Source: SP197 sp965242595 (GTDB lineage Bacteria; Pseudomonadota; Alphaproteobacteria; SP197). From it: a stretch of DNA of 64,000 nucleotides. Under the pieces are notes generated by a model. That model saw only the letters and a list, made by a program, of their open reading frames with translations, made no database searches and was not told the origin of the DNA. Location of the stretch: contig OZ251464.1 of assembly GCA_965242595.1 (NCBI GenBank), positions 1,116,001 through 1,180,000 of the forward strand, in the 5' to 3' direction. The position numbers and the translations under genes were made by a program. Shown here in pieces: positions 45,332 to 54,263 of the stretch (the stretch's first letter is position 1; each line of letters starts with the position of its first letter).

Positions 45332-46477
45332 CTACATGCCGGCCTTGACCTCCTCATACATGGCCTGGAGCTCCGGCTCGTTCCGGATCGTGGCCTGGAA
45401 CACGCCCGAAGAGATGAAGCCCTCGATATCGTCGGGCGGCAGGCCCCGCGCCGACAGCTCCTCGGCCGAGAACGCCTCGAAGCTCCTGGCGTTGGAATGC
45501 CCCATGCCGTTGTTGGAGATCCAGTATTCGCCGGTGCTGGGCGCCAGGAAGGCGTCGATCAGGTCGTAGGAACGGTCCAGCTTGGCCGGATCCGCGAACG
45601 ACATCAGGCTGATGCCGCAGGTCCAGGTCATCGGCCCTTCCTTCGGGTTCATGAAGGCCACCGGAACATCCTGGTCCAGCAGCCGCGTCGGCGTCCCGTT
45701 CCACGATGCCGCCGCCACCAGCTCGCCCGAAGCCAGCGCCTGCTCCCAGTCGGTGACGCTGTTGGTGTAATAGCGCAGCAGGGGCCGCTGCTCCTGCATC
45801 AGCTTGCGGGTCACATCCACCTCGGCCGGCGTCATGTCGAAGGGATCGGCCGCGCCCGAATAGATCGCCGCCACCATCACCCCGTCGATCAGGCTGTCGA
45901 TCATGGAAAGCCGCCCGGCATATTTCGGATCCCACAGGATGCCCCAGCTGTGATTGGCTGGATCGACATATTCCGGCGCCAGATCGGTGCGGAACGTCAC
46001 CGAGGTCAGCCCCCACCAGCCGCACACCATCAGCTGTTTGCCGTCCAGGATCATGTCCGGCACCCCCTTCAGCACCGGCAGCACATCGCCCCAGTTGGAG
46101 AGGCGCGAGGTGTCGATCTCCTGGAGAAAGCCGTAGTCGTTCCACTTCTGCACCTTGTAGGAGCAGGGCATGGACACATCCGGCCGAAAACCGGCCCGCA
46201 TCTTGGCCTCCGCCTCCTCCTCGTCCCCCCACAGCGCGAAGTTGGGCGAATCGCCATATTTCTCGATATAGCTCTGGTGCATCTCCGGCACCTCGTAGCC
46301 CGCCCAGGTGAAGCAGGTCGGATCGTCGTCGCCCACCGCCCCGGCCCTGCGTCCGGCCAGCGGCATCGCCACCATCCCCAGCCCGGCCGAAGCCAGCCCG
46401 GCCTTGAAGTCGCGCCGGCTCAAGCGCCCCAGCTTCATGGCGTCGATGAAGCGCTCGACATCGCGTCTGGATTCCAT
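45332..46477 (-). CDS. Tat-exported extracellular solute-binding protein (PotD-like), paralogue A
   Basis: The protein has 381 residues. The N terminus has a twin-arginine signal: RLSRRDFKAGLASAGLGMVAMPLAGRR, with likely cleavage near residue 47. The mature part resembles spermidine/putrescine-type binding proteins (TCFTWAGYE, NHSWGILWDPKYAGRLSMIDS, YWISNNGMGHSN). GGGAGGGACGACC precedes the ATG. A paralogue of the same length lies upstream at 46660. No ATPase or permease gene is in the window, so the partner transporter and the ligand are unknown. Confidence 0.85.
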   Translation of the reverse strand: MESRRDVERFIDAMKLGRLSRRDFKAGLASAGLGMVAMPLAGRRAGAVGDDDPTCFTWAGYEVPEMHQSYIEKYGDSPNFALWGDEEEAEAKMRAGFRPDVSMPCSYKVQKWNDYGFLQEIDTSRLSNWGDVLPVLKGVPDMILDGKQLMVCGWWGLTSVTFRTDLAPEYVDPANHSWGILWDPKYAGRLSMIDSLIDGVMVAAIYSGAADPFDMTPAEVDVTRKLMQEQRPLLRYYTNSVTDWEQALASGELVAAASWNGTPTRLLDQDVPVAFMNPKEGPMTWTCGISLMSFADPAKLDRSYDLIDAFLAPSTGEYWISNNGMGHSNARSFEAFSAEELSARGLPPDDIEGFISSGVFQATIRNEPELQAMYEEVKAGM

Positions 46478-46550
46478 GGTCGTCCCTCCCTGGATGAAAC
46501 CGACAGCGCCCAGGCGCCCCCGCAACGGAAACGCCCACCGCCTGCCCGCG

Positions 46551-46578
46551 ACTATACAGCAGGGCGCGCCAGCCACAA
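46551..46578 (-). promoter_or_regulatory. candidate promoter for solute-binding paralogue A
   Basis: On the minus strand TTGTGG (46578-46573), a 16-base spacer and TATAGT (46556-46551), about 75 bases before the ATG. It lies downstream of the terminator of paralogue B, which supports independent transcription of the two genes. Confidence 0.4.
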
Positions 46579-46606
46579 CCGCCCCCCACCGACCGCGCCC
46601 GGGCAG

Positions 46607-46636
46607 AAAAAACGGGGCGGCCCTGCGACCGCCCCG
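46607..46636 (-). terminator. rho-independent terminator after solute-binding paralogue B
   Basis: On the minus strand CGGGGCGG and CCGCCCCG pair around an eight-base loop, followed directly by six T. It starts 24 bases after the paralogue B stop codon. Confidence 0.8.
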
Positions 46637-46659
46637 CCGGCAGCATCGCTCGCAGGCCG

Positions 46660-47805
46660 CTACATGCCGGCCTTCACCTCCTCGTACATCGCCTGAAGCT
46701 CCGGCTCGTTCTGAATCGTGGCCTGGAAGATGCCCGAAGCGATGAAGCCCTCGATGTCGTCGGCCGGCAGGCCCCGCGCCTGGAGCTCCTCGGCCGAGAA
46801 GGAATCGAAGGCCTTGGCATTGGCATGGCCCATGCCCTGGGTTCCGATCCACCACTCGCCGGTCTCCGGCGCCAGGAAGGCGTCGATCAGGTCGTAGCAA
46901 CGGTCCAGCTTGGCCGGATCGGCAAACGACATCAGGGTGATGCCGCACACATAGGTCATCGCCCCTTCCTTCGGGTTCATGAAGGCCACCGGATAGCCAT
47001 CCGCCATCAGCCGCGTCGGCGTGTCCAGCCACGATGCCGCCGCGATCAGCTCGCCCGAGGCCAGCGCCTGTTCCCAGCCGGTCTGGTCGTTGGTGTAATA
47101 GCGCAGCAGGGGCCGCTGCTCCTGCATCAGCTTGCGGGTGGCCTCCACCTCGGCCGGCGTCATGTTGAAGGGATCGGCCGCGCCCGAATAGATCGCCGCC
47201 ACCATCACCCCGTCGATCAGGCTGTCGATCATGGAAAGCCGCCCGGCATATTTGGGATCCCACAGGATGCCCCAGCTGTGATTGGCCGGATCGGCATATT
47301 CCGGCGCCAGATCGGTGCGGAACGTCACCGAGGTGATCCCCCACCAGCCCGACACCATCAGCCGCTTGCCGTCGATGGTCGTATCCGGCGCGTCCTTCAG
47401 CACCGGATAGATGCTGGACCAGTTGGAGAGGCGCGAAGTGTCGATCTCCTGCAGAAAGCCGTAATCGTTCCACTTCTGCACCTTGTAGGAACAGGGCATG
47501 GCCACATCCGGGCGAAAACCGGCCCGCATCTTGGCCTCCGCCTCCTCCTCGTCCCCCCACAGCGTGAAGTTGGGCGAATCGCCATACTTCTCGATATAGC
47601 TGCCATGGGTTCCCGGATCCTCATAGCCGCCCCAGGTGAAGCACACCGGGTCGTCGTCGCCCACCGCCCCGGCCCTGCGCCCGGCCAACGGCATCGTCAC
47701 CAGCCCCAGCCCGGCCGAAGCCAGCCCGGCCTTGAACTCGCGCCGGCTCAGGCGCCCCAGCTTCATGTTGTCGATGAAGCGCTCGACATCGCGTCCAGAT
47801 TCCAT
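46660..47805 (-). CDS. Tat-exported extracellular solute-binding protein (PotD-like), paralogue B
   Basis: The protein has 381 residues, exactly as long as paralogue A, and highly similar throughout. Tat signal: RLSRREFKAGLASAGLGLVTMPLAG. Differences cluster around likely ligand-contact regions: SWLDTPTRLMADGYPV against SWNGTPTRLLDQDVPV, and WWIGTQGMGHAN against YWISNNGMGHSN. It therefore may bind a different ligand. It has its own terminator (46607-46636) and promoter candidate. It is the upstream member of the tandem pair. No permease gene is nearby. Confidence 0.85.
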   Translation of the reverse strand: MESGRDVERFIDNMKLGRLSRREFKAGLASAGLGLVTMPLAGRRAGAVGDDDPVCFTWGGYEDPGTHGSYIEKYGDSPNFTLWGDEEEAEAKMRAGFRPDVAMPCSYKVQKWNDYGFLQEIDTSRLSNWSSIYPVLKDAPDTTIDGKRLMVSGWWGITSVTFRTDLAPEYADPANHSWGILWDPKYAGRLSMIDSLIDGVMVAAIYSGAADPFNMTPAEVEATRKLMQEQRPLLRYYTNDQTGWEQALASGELIAAASWLDTPTRLMADGYPVAFMNPKEGAMTYVCGITLMSFADPAKLDRCYDLIDAFLAPETGEWWIGTQGMGHANAKAFDSFSAEELQARGLPADDIEGFIASGIFQATIQNEPELQAMYEEVKAGM

Positions 47806-47859
47806 CGGTCGTGTCCCTCCCTGGATGAAGCCCCCGGATGAAGGCCCTGATTGCAGACG

Positions 47860-47888
47860 ATCATAGCAGAGCCCGCCCGCGCCGGAAA
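47860..47888 (-). promoter_or_regulatory. candidate promoter for solute-binding paralogue B
   Basis: On the minus strand TATGAT (47865-47860) is a good -10 match, with TTTCCG (47888-47883) 17 bases upstream as a weak -35. It lies about 55 bases before the ATG, similar to the layout for paralogue A. Confidence 0.35.
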
Positions 47889-48068
47889 CACCCGCCGCCA
47901 GCGTCCCACCGGCCCCCACCATACAGCAGCAGCCCCCGCCGGTCACCGCCCCGACACGGGGCAGCGCCGCTAGGCAAAGCGCCTGACGCCCCCGCGCCAC
48001 TTGCCCCCGCCGCCGCCAGCGCCTAACCTGCCGCCCATCCAATCCACCCCGCCCGGGAGAACACCTGA

Positions 48069-48512
48069 ATGGCCATCCCTGCCTTCGATACCTATGTCGC
48101 CGCCAAGACCCTGCGCACCGCCGGCTTCAACGAAAAACAGACCGAGGCGGCCGTGACCGTCATTCGCGAAGCGGTGGCCGAAAGCAGCGCCACCAGCGCT
48201 ACCAAGGAAGGCCAGGACAGGTTGCAGGCGAACCAGGACAAGCTGCGCGCCGATATGCAAGCGGGCCATGACAGGTTGCAGGCGGACCAGGACAAGCTGC
48301 GCGCCGAGATGCAAGCTGGCCTGGACAGGTTGCAGGTGAACCAGGACAAGCTGCGTGCCGACATGCAAGCGGGCCACGACAGGTTGCAGGCTGGCCTGGA
48401 CAAGCTGAACACCAACATGATGCGCATGGTTCTGGCCTTTGCCGCCCTCATGCTCACCGGCTTCGGCGCCGTGGTGGCGCTGCTGCTCCAGTTGCTCCAG
48501 CGGCTCCCCTAG
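48069..48512 (+). CDS. coiled-coil protein with C-terminal membrane anchor (DUF1640-like)
   Basis: The protein has 147 residues. The N-terminal globular part resembles DUF1640 (FDTYVAAKTLRTAGFNEKQTEAAVTVIREAVAE). Residues 49-117 hold three full and one partial copy of an 18-residue repeat (DRLQANQDKLRADMQAGH), encoded by 54-base DNA repeats. An 18-residue repeat equals five helical turns, so a continuous helix or coiled coil is likely. One membrane helix follows near the C terminus (MVLAFAALMLTGFGAVVALLLQ). Function unknown. A possible terminator hairpin lies 50 bases downstream. Confidence 0.7.
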   Translation: MAIPAFDTYVAAKTLRTAGFNEKQTEAAVTVIREAVAESSATSATKEGQDRLQANQDKLRADMQAGHDRLQADQDKLRAEMQAGLDRLQVNQDKLRADMQAGHDRLQAGLDKLNTNMMRMVLAFAALMLTGFGAVVALLLQLLQRLP

Positions 48513-48675
48513 CGCCCCCGCGCCCATCCCCCCGCGCCGCAAAAGCCCGCCCCGGCGGGGGGAATTTCCGGCTTGACAATGGCGGCTTTGCGGCCCTAGG
48601 GGGTGTGGGGCTGGAGTCGCCGTTCTCCGGCGTCTGGGGGTTGCAATGCGCCGCAGAGGGCGGCTGGAGGGGAAG

Positions 48676-51600
48676 ATGTTGAAGACGGTGCCGACCCGGA
48701 TGGATGAAACGCTGGCTGCCGCCCTGGCTTGTGCCGGGGGGCGCCTTTCCGCCCTGGCCGCCTCCCTGGCGCTGGCGGCGGCGCTGCTGCTGACGCCGGG
48801 GGGGGCGTGGGCGGTGGACGAGTGTGGGGCAGCGGTGAGCGGGGCGGCCACCTGCGACGACATGGCGCGGAATAACATCCGCTACGATGTAACCGGTACT
48901 GACAGCCTCACGCTGACTGTCCCCGGCGGAACGGCGACCACGATCACGGCGGCCGGCACCAACCCCGGCATCCTCCTGAATGCCGCCAGCGGCGGTAGCG
49001 GCAACCTGGCTCTCACGGTCGGCAGCGCGAGCACCGTCTCGATAGTGGAGACCGGCGGCGACAGCGTCGGCATCCAGTTGGAGCCGCTGGGCAGCGGCAC
49101 GAGCATGATTGATCTCAGAGACACTGTGACGATTGGGACTTCGGGTACCAGAATGGGAGGTTCCGGCATCCGGATCTGGAATGCTGCCACCGCCGGCGCA
49201 ACCACGGTCACGAACGCCGGTGCTATCTACGCGGATGCAAGCACCGGGAACACAGCAGGCATCTTCGTTCGCGGAGGCGACGCCAGCGCGAGCGCTATGA
49301 CCGTCACGAACACCGGCACTGTGGATGCGAACGGCAACGCCATCTGGGTGCAAAACGCCCTCCCGGGCGCAGCGGGCGCCATAACCGTCGCGAACAGCGG
49401 CACCCTCAGGTCGGCAAACGCCCGCGGCATCTTTGTGCGTATCTTCGGCAGCAGCACTGCGGCCACTGCGACCGTCACCCTCACCGGCGGCGCGATCGAG
49501 GCGGCGCAGCAGGGCGTCTATGTGCAAAGCGAAGGCGCGGGCGCTGTCATCGTCCAGGGCACGGCCGCGAACGCCGAAACCCAGACCGGCCCCATCATCA
49601 CGTCGTCGGGGGGGCATGGCATCCACGTCCACAAGGATGGGGCCAGCGCCACGGCAGGCGACATCTCCATCACCACCACCGGCGGTTCGATCACGACCAC
49701 CGCGGACCCGGGGGGCATCCAGCGCTACCATGGCATCTATGTCCAGGACAACGCCGCCTATACCGGCGAAATCGCCATCGACAACCGCGCCAGCATTTCG
49801 GCGTACTATCATGCCATCAATGTCCAGAGGCTGAGCGCCGGCGACATTTCCATCACCCACAGGGGCGGTCGCGTGCTGTCCAGGGCGCAGAGCGGCATTT
49901 TTGTGCGCGGCCCCGATAGCTTGGCTGGCGACATCGACATCGAAGTGACGGGTGGGACGGTGCAGGCCGGTCCCGACTCGGGTTCGCCCGCCATCCGCCT
50001 CACCGGGCGCGGCGATGGCGATGTCAGCGTGACCATCGCCGCCGGCGCCACGGCCATCTCCTACAGCGAGACCGGCGTCTTTGCCATACTGAGCTCTGCG
50101 GCGGCGGACGACAGCCGGGTGGAGATCGACCAGGGCGGCGACATTCTGGGCCGTTCGGGCATCGTTGCCTTGACCCTCAAGTACACCACTGCCCAGACGG
50201 TGGCGATGCGGGACGCGATGGACCAGCCCATGATCGACATCGCCTGGACGGGCAGGTTCTCGGCCGGGACCACGGCCCAGACCGTCCCGGCGGGCGACCT
50301 CCCCACCGCCTCGGATATGTTCACGGTGCTCCGCTGGGCCCGGGAGGCGGAGGCCAGCAAGGTGGCCAGCGGTGGTGCCTGGGACGGTCCGGCAGGCATC
50401 GAGGCCCAGGTGATGTCCTGGGCCGCTTTGGCGACGGAGGTGGCAACGGGCGACGACCCGGACGCGATTGCGGACAACACGGCGCAGATGGCGGCCGTGC
50501 CGACCGGCGCCACCGCCGCCGACAACGCCTATGTCAGGCAGTTCCGGGCGGTGCTGGAGAGCGATGACTTCGTGGTTGCGCCGTCGCTTCTCATGGCCAT
50601 CGGCACCACCGCCACCACGGCGGCGAGCCAGCTGACCGACGCCGAGATCGTGGCCTATCTGCGAACGGACGACGGTCCCACCCGGACCCTGCTGCGCGAT
50701 GTGCTGTCACGGAGCCTCTCGGAAGAGGAGCAGGCGGTGGTGGCGGCGTTGGCGACCGGCGACCGCGCCGGGCTTGCCGCCGCGCTGACGGCCATGGGCG
50801 TGATGGACGATACCGCGGACGACGCCGACTACTGGAGCAGGGTGCACGCGCTGCTGGACCGCTACAATGTCGGCAACATCCGCGTCGCCATGAGCGACGG
50901 TTTCATCGTCTCGCGCGGCGACGGCATCCGCGCCTATTACGCCACCGCCAATGACAACAACGGCGCCATCGACGTCACCGTGGGCGAGGACGCCGTGGTG
51001 AGCGCCGCCCGCGCCGGCATCTGGGTGGCCAATGCCGGGCTGGACGAGGGCAGGGCCGGCACCGCCGACGACATCCTGAGGCAGAGCGTGACCGTGAACG
51101 GCACGGTGACCGGCGGGACGGATGCGGCCGTGCACCTGGTGGGCGGCGGGCGCCTGACCGTGGGCGAGACCGGCATCCTGGTGGCCGGGGCCGGGCGGCC
51201 GGCGGTGCTGGTGAACGAACCCGGGCGCTCGGTGATCCAGATCGCCGGCCAGGTGCGCGGCGCCGCCGGCGCCAGGGCGGCGCTGGATCTCAGCGGCGGC
51301 GGCAGCGTGATCGTGACCGAGACCGGGCGCATCAACACCAACGAGAATGGCGCGCGCGCGGCGATCAGGGTGAGCGGCGGAACCTATGAGGTGGCGGTCT
51401 ATGCCCGCGGCGACAGGCTCACCAAGCTCGGCGTGCTCCAGGCCATCGAGCGGGTGCGCGGCATCGTCGCCGGCAGCGCCGGGACGGTCGTGGACAGGGG
51501 GAACAACCCGAGGAGCTATGCGGTGGTGGAGATGGCGGGCAATTACACCACCGGCCGCTATCTGTCGCTGGCGCTGACCCGCGGCGGCGAGGCGGTGACC

Positions 51601-52737
51601 GAGGGCAACGACATGTATGCACTTCTGCCGCCCGGCTGCCCCGCCGGGCAGGAGTTTCAGGACGGCGCCTGCGTGACGCCGCCCCCGCCCCCACCCCCGC
51701 CGCCGGACATGCCGGCGCAGCCGGGGACGGGAATGCCGCAGCAGCCGGGGCAACCGCAGCAACCGCAACAGCCGGTCGATGGGCAGCAGCCGCAGCGGCC
51801 GGTGGAGCGGCCGCTGATGGCCATAGATTGCAGGCTGGCCAACGACGATTGCCGCCTCTACGAGGCCCTGCCTTCGGCCCTGCTGGCGCTGAACCGCCTG
51901 CCCTCCTATGGCGAGCGCATGGCGGCGCCGCGCAACGCCGGCGGCGGCTGGGCGCGGGTGGAAGCCGCCCGTGGCGACTGGGTGGCGGCGAGCTCCACCC
52001 AGGCCGGGCTGGCCTACGATTACGACCGCAGCGGCGTCCGCGCCGGCATCGACATGGCGATGGGCGAAAGCGGGCGCATCGGCCTGACCATGCACGCCCT
52101 GGAAGGCGTTGCCGAGCTGACCCCGAACGGCGGCGGGAACGGCGGCCAGATCGGGCTTTCGGGCCTGGGCCTGGGCGTGAACGGCACCGCCATGGCCGGC
52201 AGCATCTATATCGACGCCCAGGCGGCGGCGACCTGGCTCGACGTGGAGGTGACCTCGGCCACCGGCGTGGAGCTGAAGGACGGCGCCGAAGGCCTGGGCT
52301 TTGCCCTGGCCCTGGAGGCCGGGCGCCCCACGGCCATGGGCGGGAGCGTGACCGTGACGCCGCGCGCTGGCTTCGTCTGGTCGAAGGTGTCGCTGGACAA
52401 CTTCGCCGATACCATGGCCGGGCGCCGGGTGGCGATGGAGGATGCCAGCAGCCTGGCAGGCCGCCTGGGCCTGGGCGTGGCGGTGCAGGCGCCAGGCGGG
52501 ATGACCGTCGCCGCCTCCCTGGACGCCATGCAGGAGTTCTCGGAGGAGACCGAGCTGGGGCTGGAGGCGAGACGGCTGAAAGCATCGGCCGAGACCTCCA
52601 GCGTCCGCGTCGGCCTCAGCGCCGCCCACAGCTGGGGCGAAAACCGCTACGCCCTGCAAGCCTCCGCCGCCTACACCACAGGCGGCAGCGACAACAGCGA
52701 ACTGGCCGGAGGCCTCAGCCTCTCCATCCGCTTCTAG
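48676..52737 (+). CDS. autotransporter (type Va) with beta-helix passenger and C-terminal barrel
   Basis: The protein has 1353 residues. A signal peptide precedes AWA-VDECG at about 46/47. Residues 60-520 are a beta-helix-type passenger with recurring GIFV/AIWV/GIHV/GIYV rungs. About 550-725 is a helical, charged insert (RDVLSRSLSEEEQAVVAALA). More beta-helix sequence follows to about 960. A Pro/Gln-rich linker (1002-1045) leads to a barrel domain from about 1070 that ends in SLSIRF with the terminal Phe that outer-membrane insertion needs. I chose ATG 48676 after GGAGGGGAAG; an ATG at 48646 is weaker. TTGACA at 48573 may be its -35 box. A strong hairpin follows the stop. Confidence 0.85.
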   Translation: MLKTVPTRMDETLAAALACAGGRLSALAASLALAAALLLTPGGAWAVDECGAAVSGAATCDDMARNNIRYDVTGTDSLTLTVPGGTATTITAAGTNPGILLNAASGGSGNLALTVGSASTVSIVETGGDSVGIQLEPLGSGTSMIDLRDTVTIGTSGTRMGGSGIRIWNAATAGATTVTNAGAIYADASTGNTAGIFVRGGDASASAMTVTNTGTVDANGNAIWVQNALPGAAGAITVANSGTLRSANARGIFVRIFGSSTAATATVTLTGGAIEAAQQGVYVQSEGAGAVIVQGTAANAETQTGPIITSSGGHGIHVHKDGASATAGDISITTTGGSITTTADPGGIQRYHGIYVQDNAAYTGEIAIDNRASISAYYHAINVQRLSAGDISITHRGGRVLSRAQSGIFVRGPDSLAGDIDIEVTGGTVQAGPDSGSPAIRLTGRGDGDVSVTIAAGATAISYSETGVFAILSSAAADDSRVEIDQGGDILGRSGIVALTLKYTTAQTVAMRDAMDQPMIDIAWTGRFSAGTTAQTVPAGDLPTASDMFTVLRWAREAEASKVASGGAWDGPAGIEAQVMSWAALATEVATGDDPDAIADNTAQMAAVPTGATAADNAYVRQFRAVLESDDFVVAPSLLMAIGTTATTAASQLTDAEIVAYLRTDDGPTRTLLRDVLSRSLSEEEQAVVAALATGDRAGLAAALTAMGVMDDTADDADYWSRVHALLDRYNVGNIRVAMSDGFIVSRGDGIRAYYATANDNNGAIDVTVGEDAVVSAARAGIWVANAGLDEGRAGTADDILRQSVTVNGTVTGGTDAAVHLVGGGRLTVGETGILVAGAGRPAVLVNEPGRSVIQIAGQVRGAAGARAALDLSGGGSVIVTETGRINTNENGARAAIRVSGGTYEVAVYARGDRLTKLGVLQAIERVRGIVAGSAGTVVDRGNNPRSYAVVEMAGNYTTGRYLSLALTRGGEAVTEGNDMYALLPPGCPAGQEFQDGACVTPPPPPPPPPDMPAQPGTGMPQQPGQPQQPQQPVDGQQPQRPVERPLMAIDCRLANDDCRLYEALPSALLALNRLPSYGERMAAPRNAGGGWARVEAARGDWVAASSTQAGLAYDYDRSGVRAGIDMAMGESGRIGLTMHALEGVAELTPNGGGNGGQIGLSGLGLGVNGTAMAGSIYIDAQAAATWLDVEVTSATGVELKDGAEGLGFALALEAGRPTAMGGSVTVTPRAGFVWSKVSLDNFADTMAGRRVAMEDASSLAGRLGLGVAVQAPGGMTVAASLDAMQEFSEETELGLEARRLKASAETSSVRVGLSAAHSWGENRYALQASAAYTTGGSDNSELAGGLSLSIRF

Positions 52738-52762
52738 CAGGGCAGGGGGGCCACCCCCAAAG

Positions 52763-52795
52763 CAACGCGCCACCCCCCACCGGGGTGGCGCGTTG
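52763..52795 (+). terminator. terminator hairpin after the autotransporter
   Basis: CAACGCGCCACCCC and GGGGTGGCGCGTTG form a perfect 14-base stem with a five-base loop, ending in GTTGTTG, 26 bases after the stop codon. Confidence 0.7.
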
Positions 52796-52820
52796 TTGCG
52801 CGCCAGGGGGGAGGGAGCCG

Positions 52821-53323
52821 CTACGCCGCCGCCTGCTGCCTGCGCCGGTCAAAATCGGACTTGGCGACGAGGTGAACCTGCGGCCACACCGGCGAGGCCT
52901 CCCGCTCGTACCACAGCTCATCGACGATCTCCGAGCGCACCCCCATATGGTCACCGCGGAGCAGCTGCTCGACCTCGGCGTCATAGGCGATCACACCTCC
53001 AGCAGGGGTTCGTCATAAAGCTCGGTTGACGCCGATGGTGACGATATCGATGTCGCCGAAGCGCGCCCTGAACGCCGCCTCCACAATCTGCCGCCCCTGC
53101 CGACAGGCCTTCCTGGCCATGCTTCGTGTGCGATAGACTCTGGGGAGCGATAGACGCGATGCCATGCCGGGCGGCGCGCCCCGCCTGCGATCAGGTCGGC
53201 CGCCACCGCCGCCAGGCTGTGGAACATGTCATAACAGACGGTGCCGACGGCACGGCGAAGCCACGCCTGGGCGGGGCGCTCCGCCAGAGCGCGGGCGGCT
53301 TCCATCGAGTCGTCCGGTGTCAC
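52821..53323 (-). pseudogene. degraded HEPN-domain gene and its small partner gene
   Basis: A GTG at 53323 starts TPDDSMEAARALAERPAQAWLRRAVGTVCYDMFHSLAAVAADLIAG, the first half of a HEPN-type domain. After AWHRVYR the normal C-terminal half, where the RxxxxH nuclease motif would be, is missing. Downstream, a partner protein can be read only by changing frame: RQIVEAAFRARFGDIDIVTIGVN, then ELYDEPLLEV, then IAYDAEVEQLLRGDHMGVRSEIVDELWYE to a stop at 52821. At least two frame changes (near 53020 and 52990) and one deletion make this a pseudogene. The upstream 238-base gap to 53561 shows nothing else I recognise. Confidence 0.65.
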
Positions 53324-53561
53324 GGAGTATCCTCAGGATTGAGGGCAGGGGCCTGTTGTCACACCAGCGGCCCGCCCCCGCAACACCCCCGGCACAGCCC
53401 ATCGCCGGGCCACCGAACCAACGCCATCGCCGCCGACGGATACCGCGCCCCCCTGGAGCCGCCCCCCACGCCACAGGCACCCCCGCCCCCTTGATTCGTC
53501 CGCCCCCCTCGCCGATCCTGGCCGCCGATCCCGGGCACAGGGCGGCCCGGCGGAGGCAGCG

Positions 53562-54263
53562 GTGGCGGCAGCGACCCTCGTTCTGATCCACGGCCTGCTG
53601 GACGACCGGCGCATGTGGGGGCACCAGCGCCGCCACCTGGCCGCCTGCGCCCCGCTCGCCACCCCCGACATCCTCGCCGAAGACACCGTGGGCGCGGCGG
53701 CCGAACGGGTGCTGGCCTCCAGCGACGGCCCGCTGGCGGTGGCCGGCTTCTCCATGGGCGGCTACATCGTCTTCGAACTGCTGCGCCGCGCCCCCCACCG
53801 CCTGGCGCGCATCGCCTTGATCTCCACCCAGGCCCGCCCCGACACGCCCACAAAAAGCGCCGAACGGCAACGCGCCATCGCCATGGCCGAGGCCGGCGGC
53901 TACGAAGATGTGGTCGATGCCGCCCTGCCCGATGTCGTCCACCCCGACCGGCTGGCAGACCGGGCGCTGATGGGCGAGCTGCGGGCGATGGCCCTGCGGA
54001 TCGGACCCGAAGCCTATATCCGCCAGCAGAAAATCATCATGACCCGCCCCGACAGCCGCCCCAACCTCGCCGCCATCGCCTGCCCGACGCTGATAATCTG
54101 CGGCCGCCAGGACCGGCTGACCCCACCCCCCCTGTCCGAAGAGATGGCAGCAGCCATCCCCGGCGCCCGCCTGGTCCTGCTGGACGAATGCGGCCACTAC
54201 ACCCCCATGGAACGACCCTCCGCCACCACGGCCCTGCTGCAACAATGGCTGCGCTACCCATGA
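53562..54263 (+). CDS. alpha/beta-fold hydrolase
   Basis: The protein has 233 residues and starts with GTG after GGAGGCAGCG. The fold markers are LVLIHGLLDDRRMW (oxyanion region), the nucleophile elbow GFSMGG (Ser at about 62-67), the acid in GRQDRLTPP and the catalytic His in ECGHYTPMERP. An esterase or C-C bond hydrolase role is likely; the substrate is unknown. Its stop overlaps the ATG of the oxygenase-like gene by four bases (ATGA), so the two are translated together and probably act together. Confidence 0.85.
   Translation: MAAATLVLIHGLLDDRRMWGHQRRHLAACAPLATPDILAEDTVGAAAERVLASSDGPLAVAGFSMGGYIVFELLRRAPHRLARIALISTQARPDTPTKSAERQRAIAMAEAGGYEDVVDAALPDVVHPDRLADRALMGELRAMALRIGPEAYIRQQKIIMTRPDSRPNLAAIACPTLIICGRQDRLTPPPLSEEMAAAIPGARLVLLDECGHYTPMERPSATTALLQQWLRYP

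Noticed and set aside
45332..47560. 742-codon open frame spanning both solute-binding genes
   Set aside because: It joins paralogue A to an out-of-frame reading of paralogue B; both genes have their own start, RBS and signal peptide in other positions.
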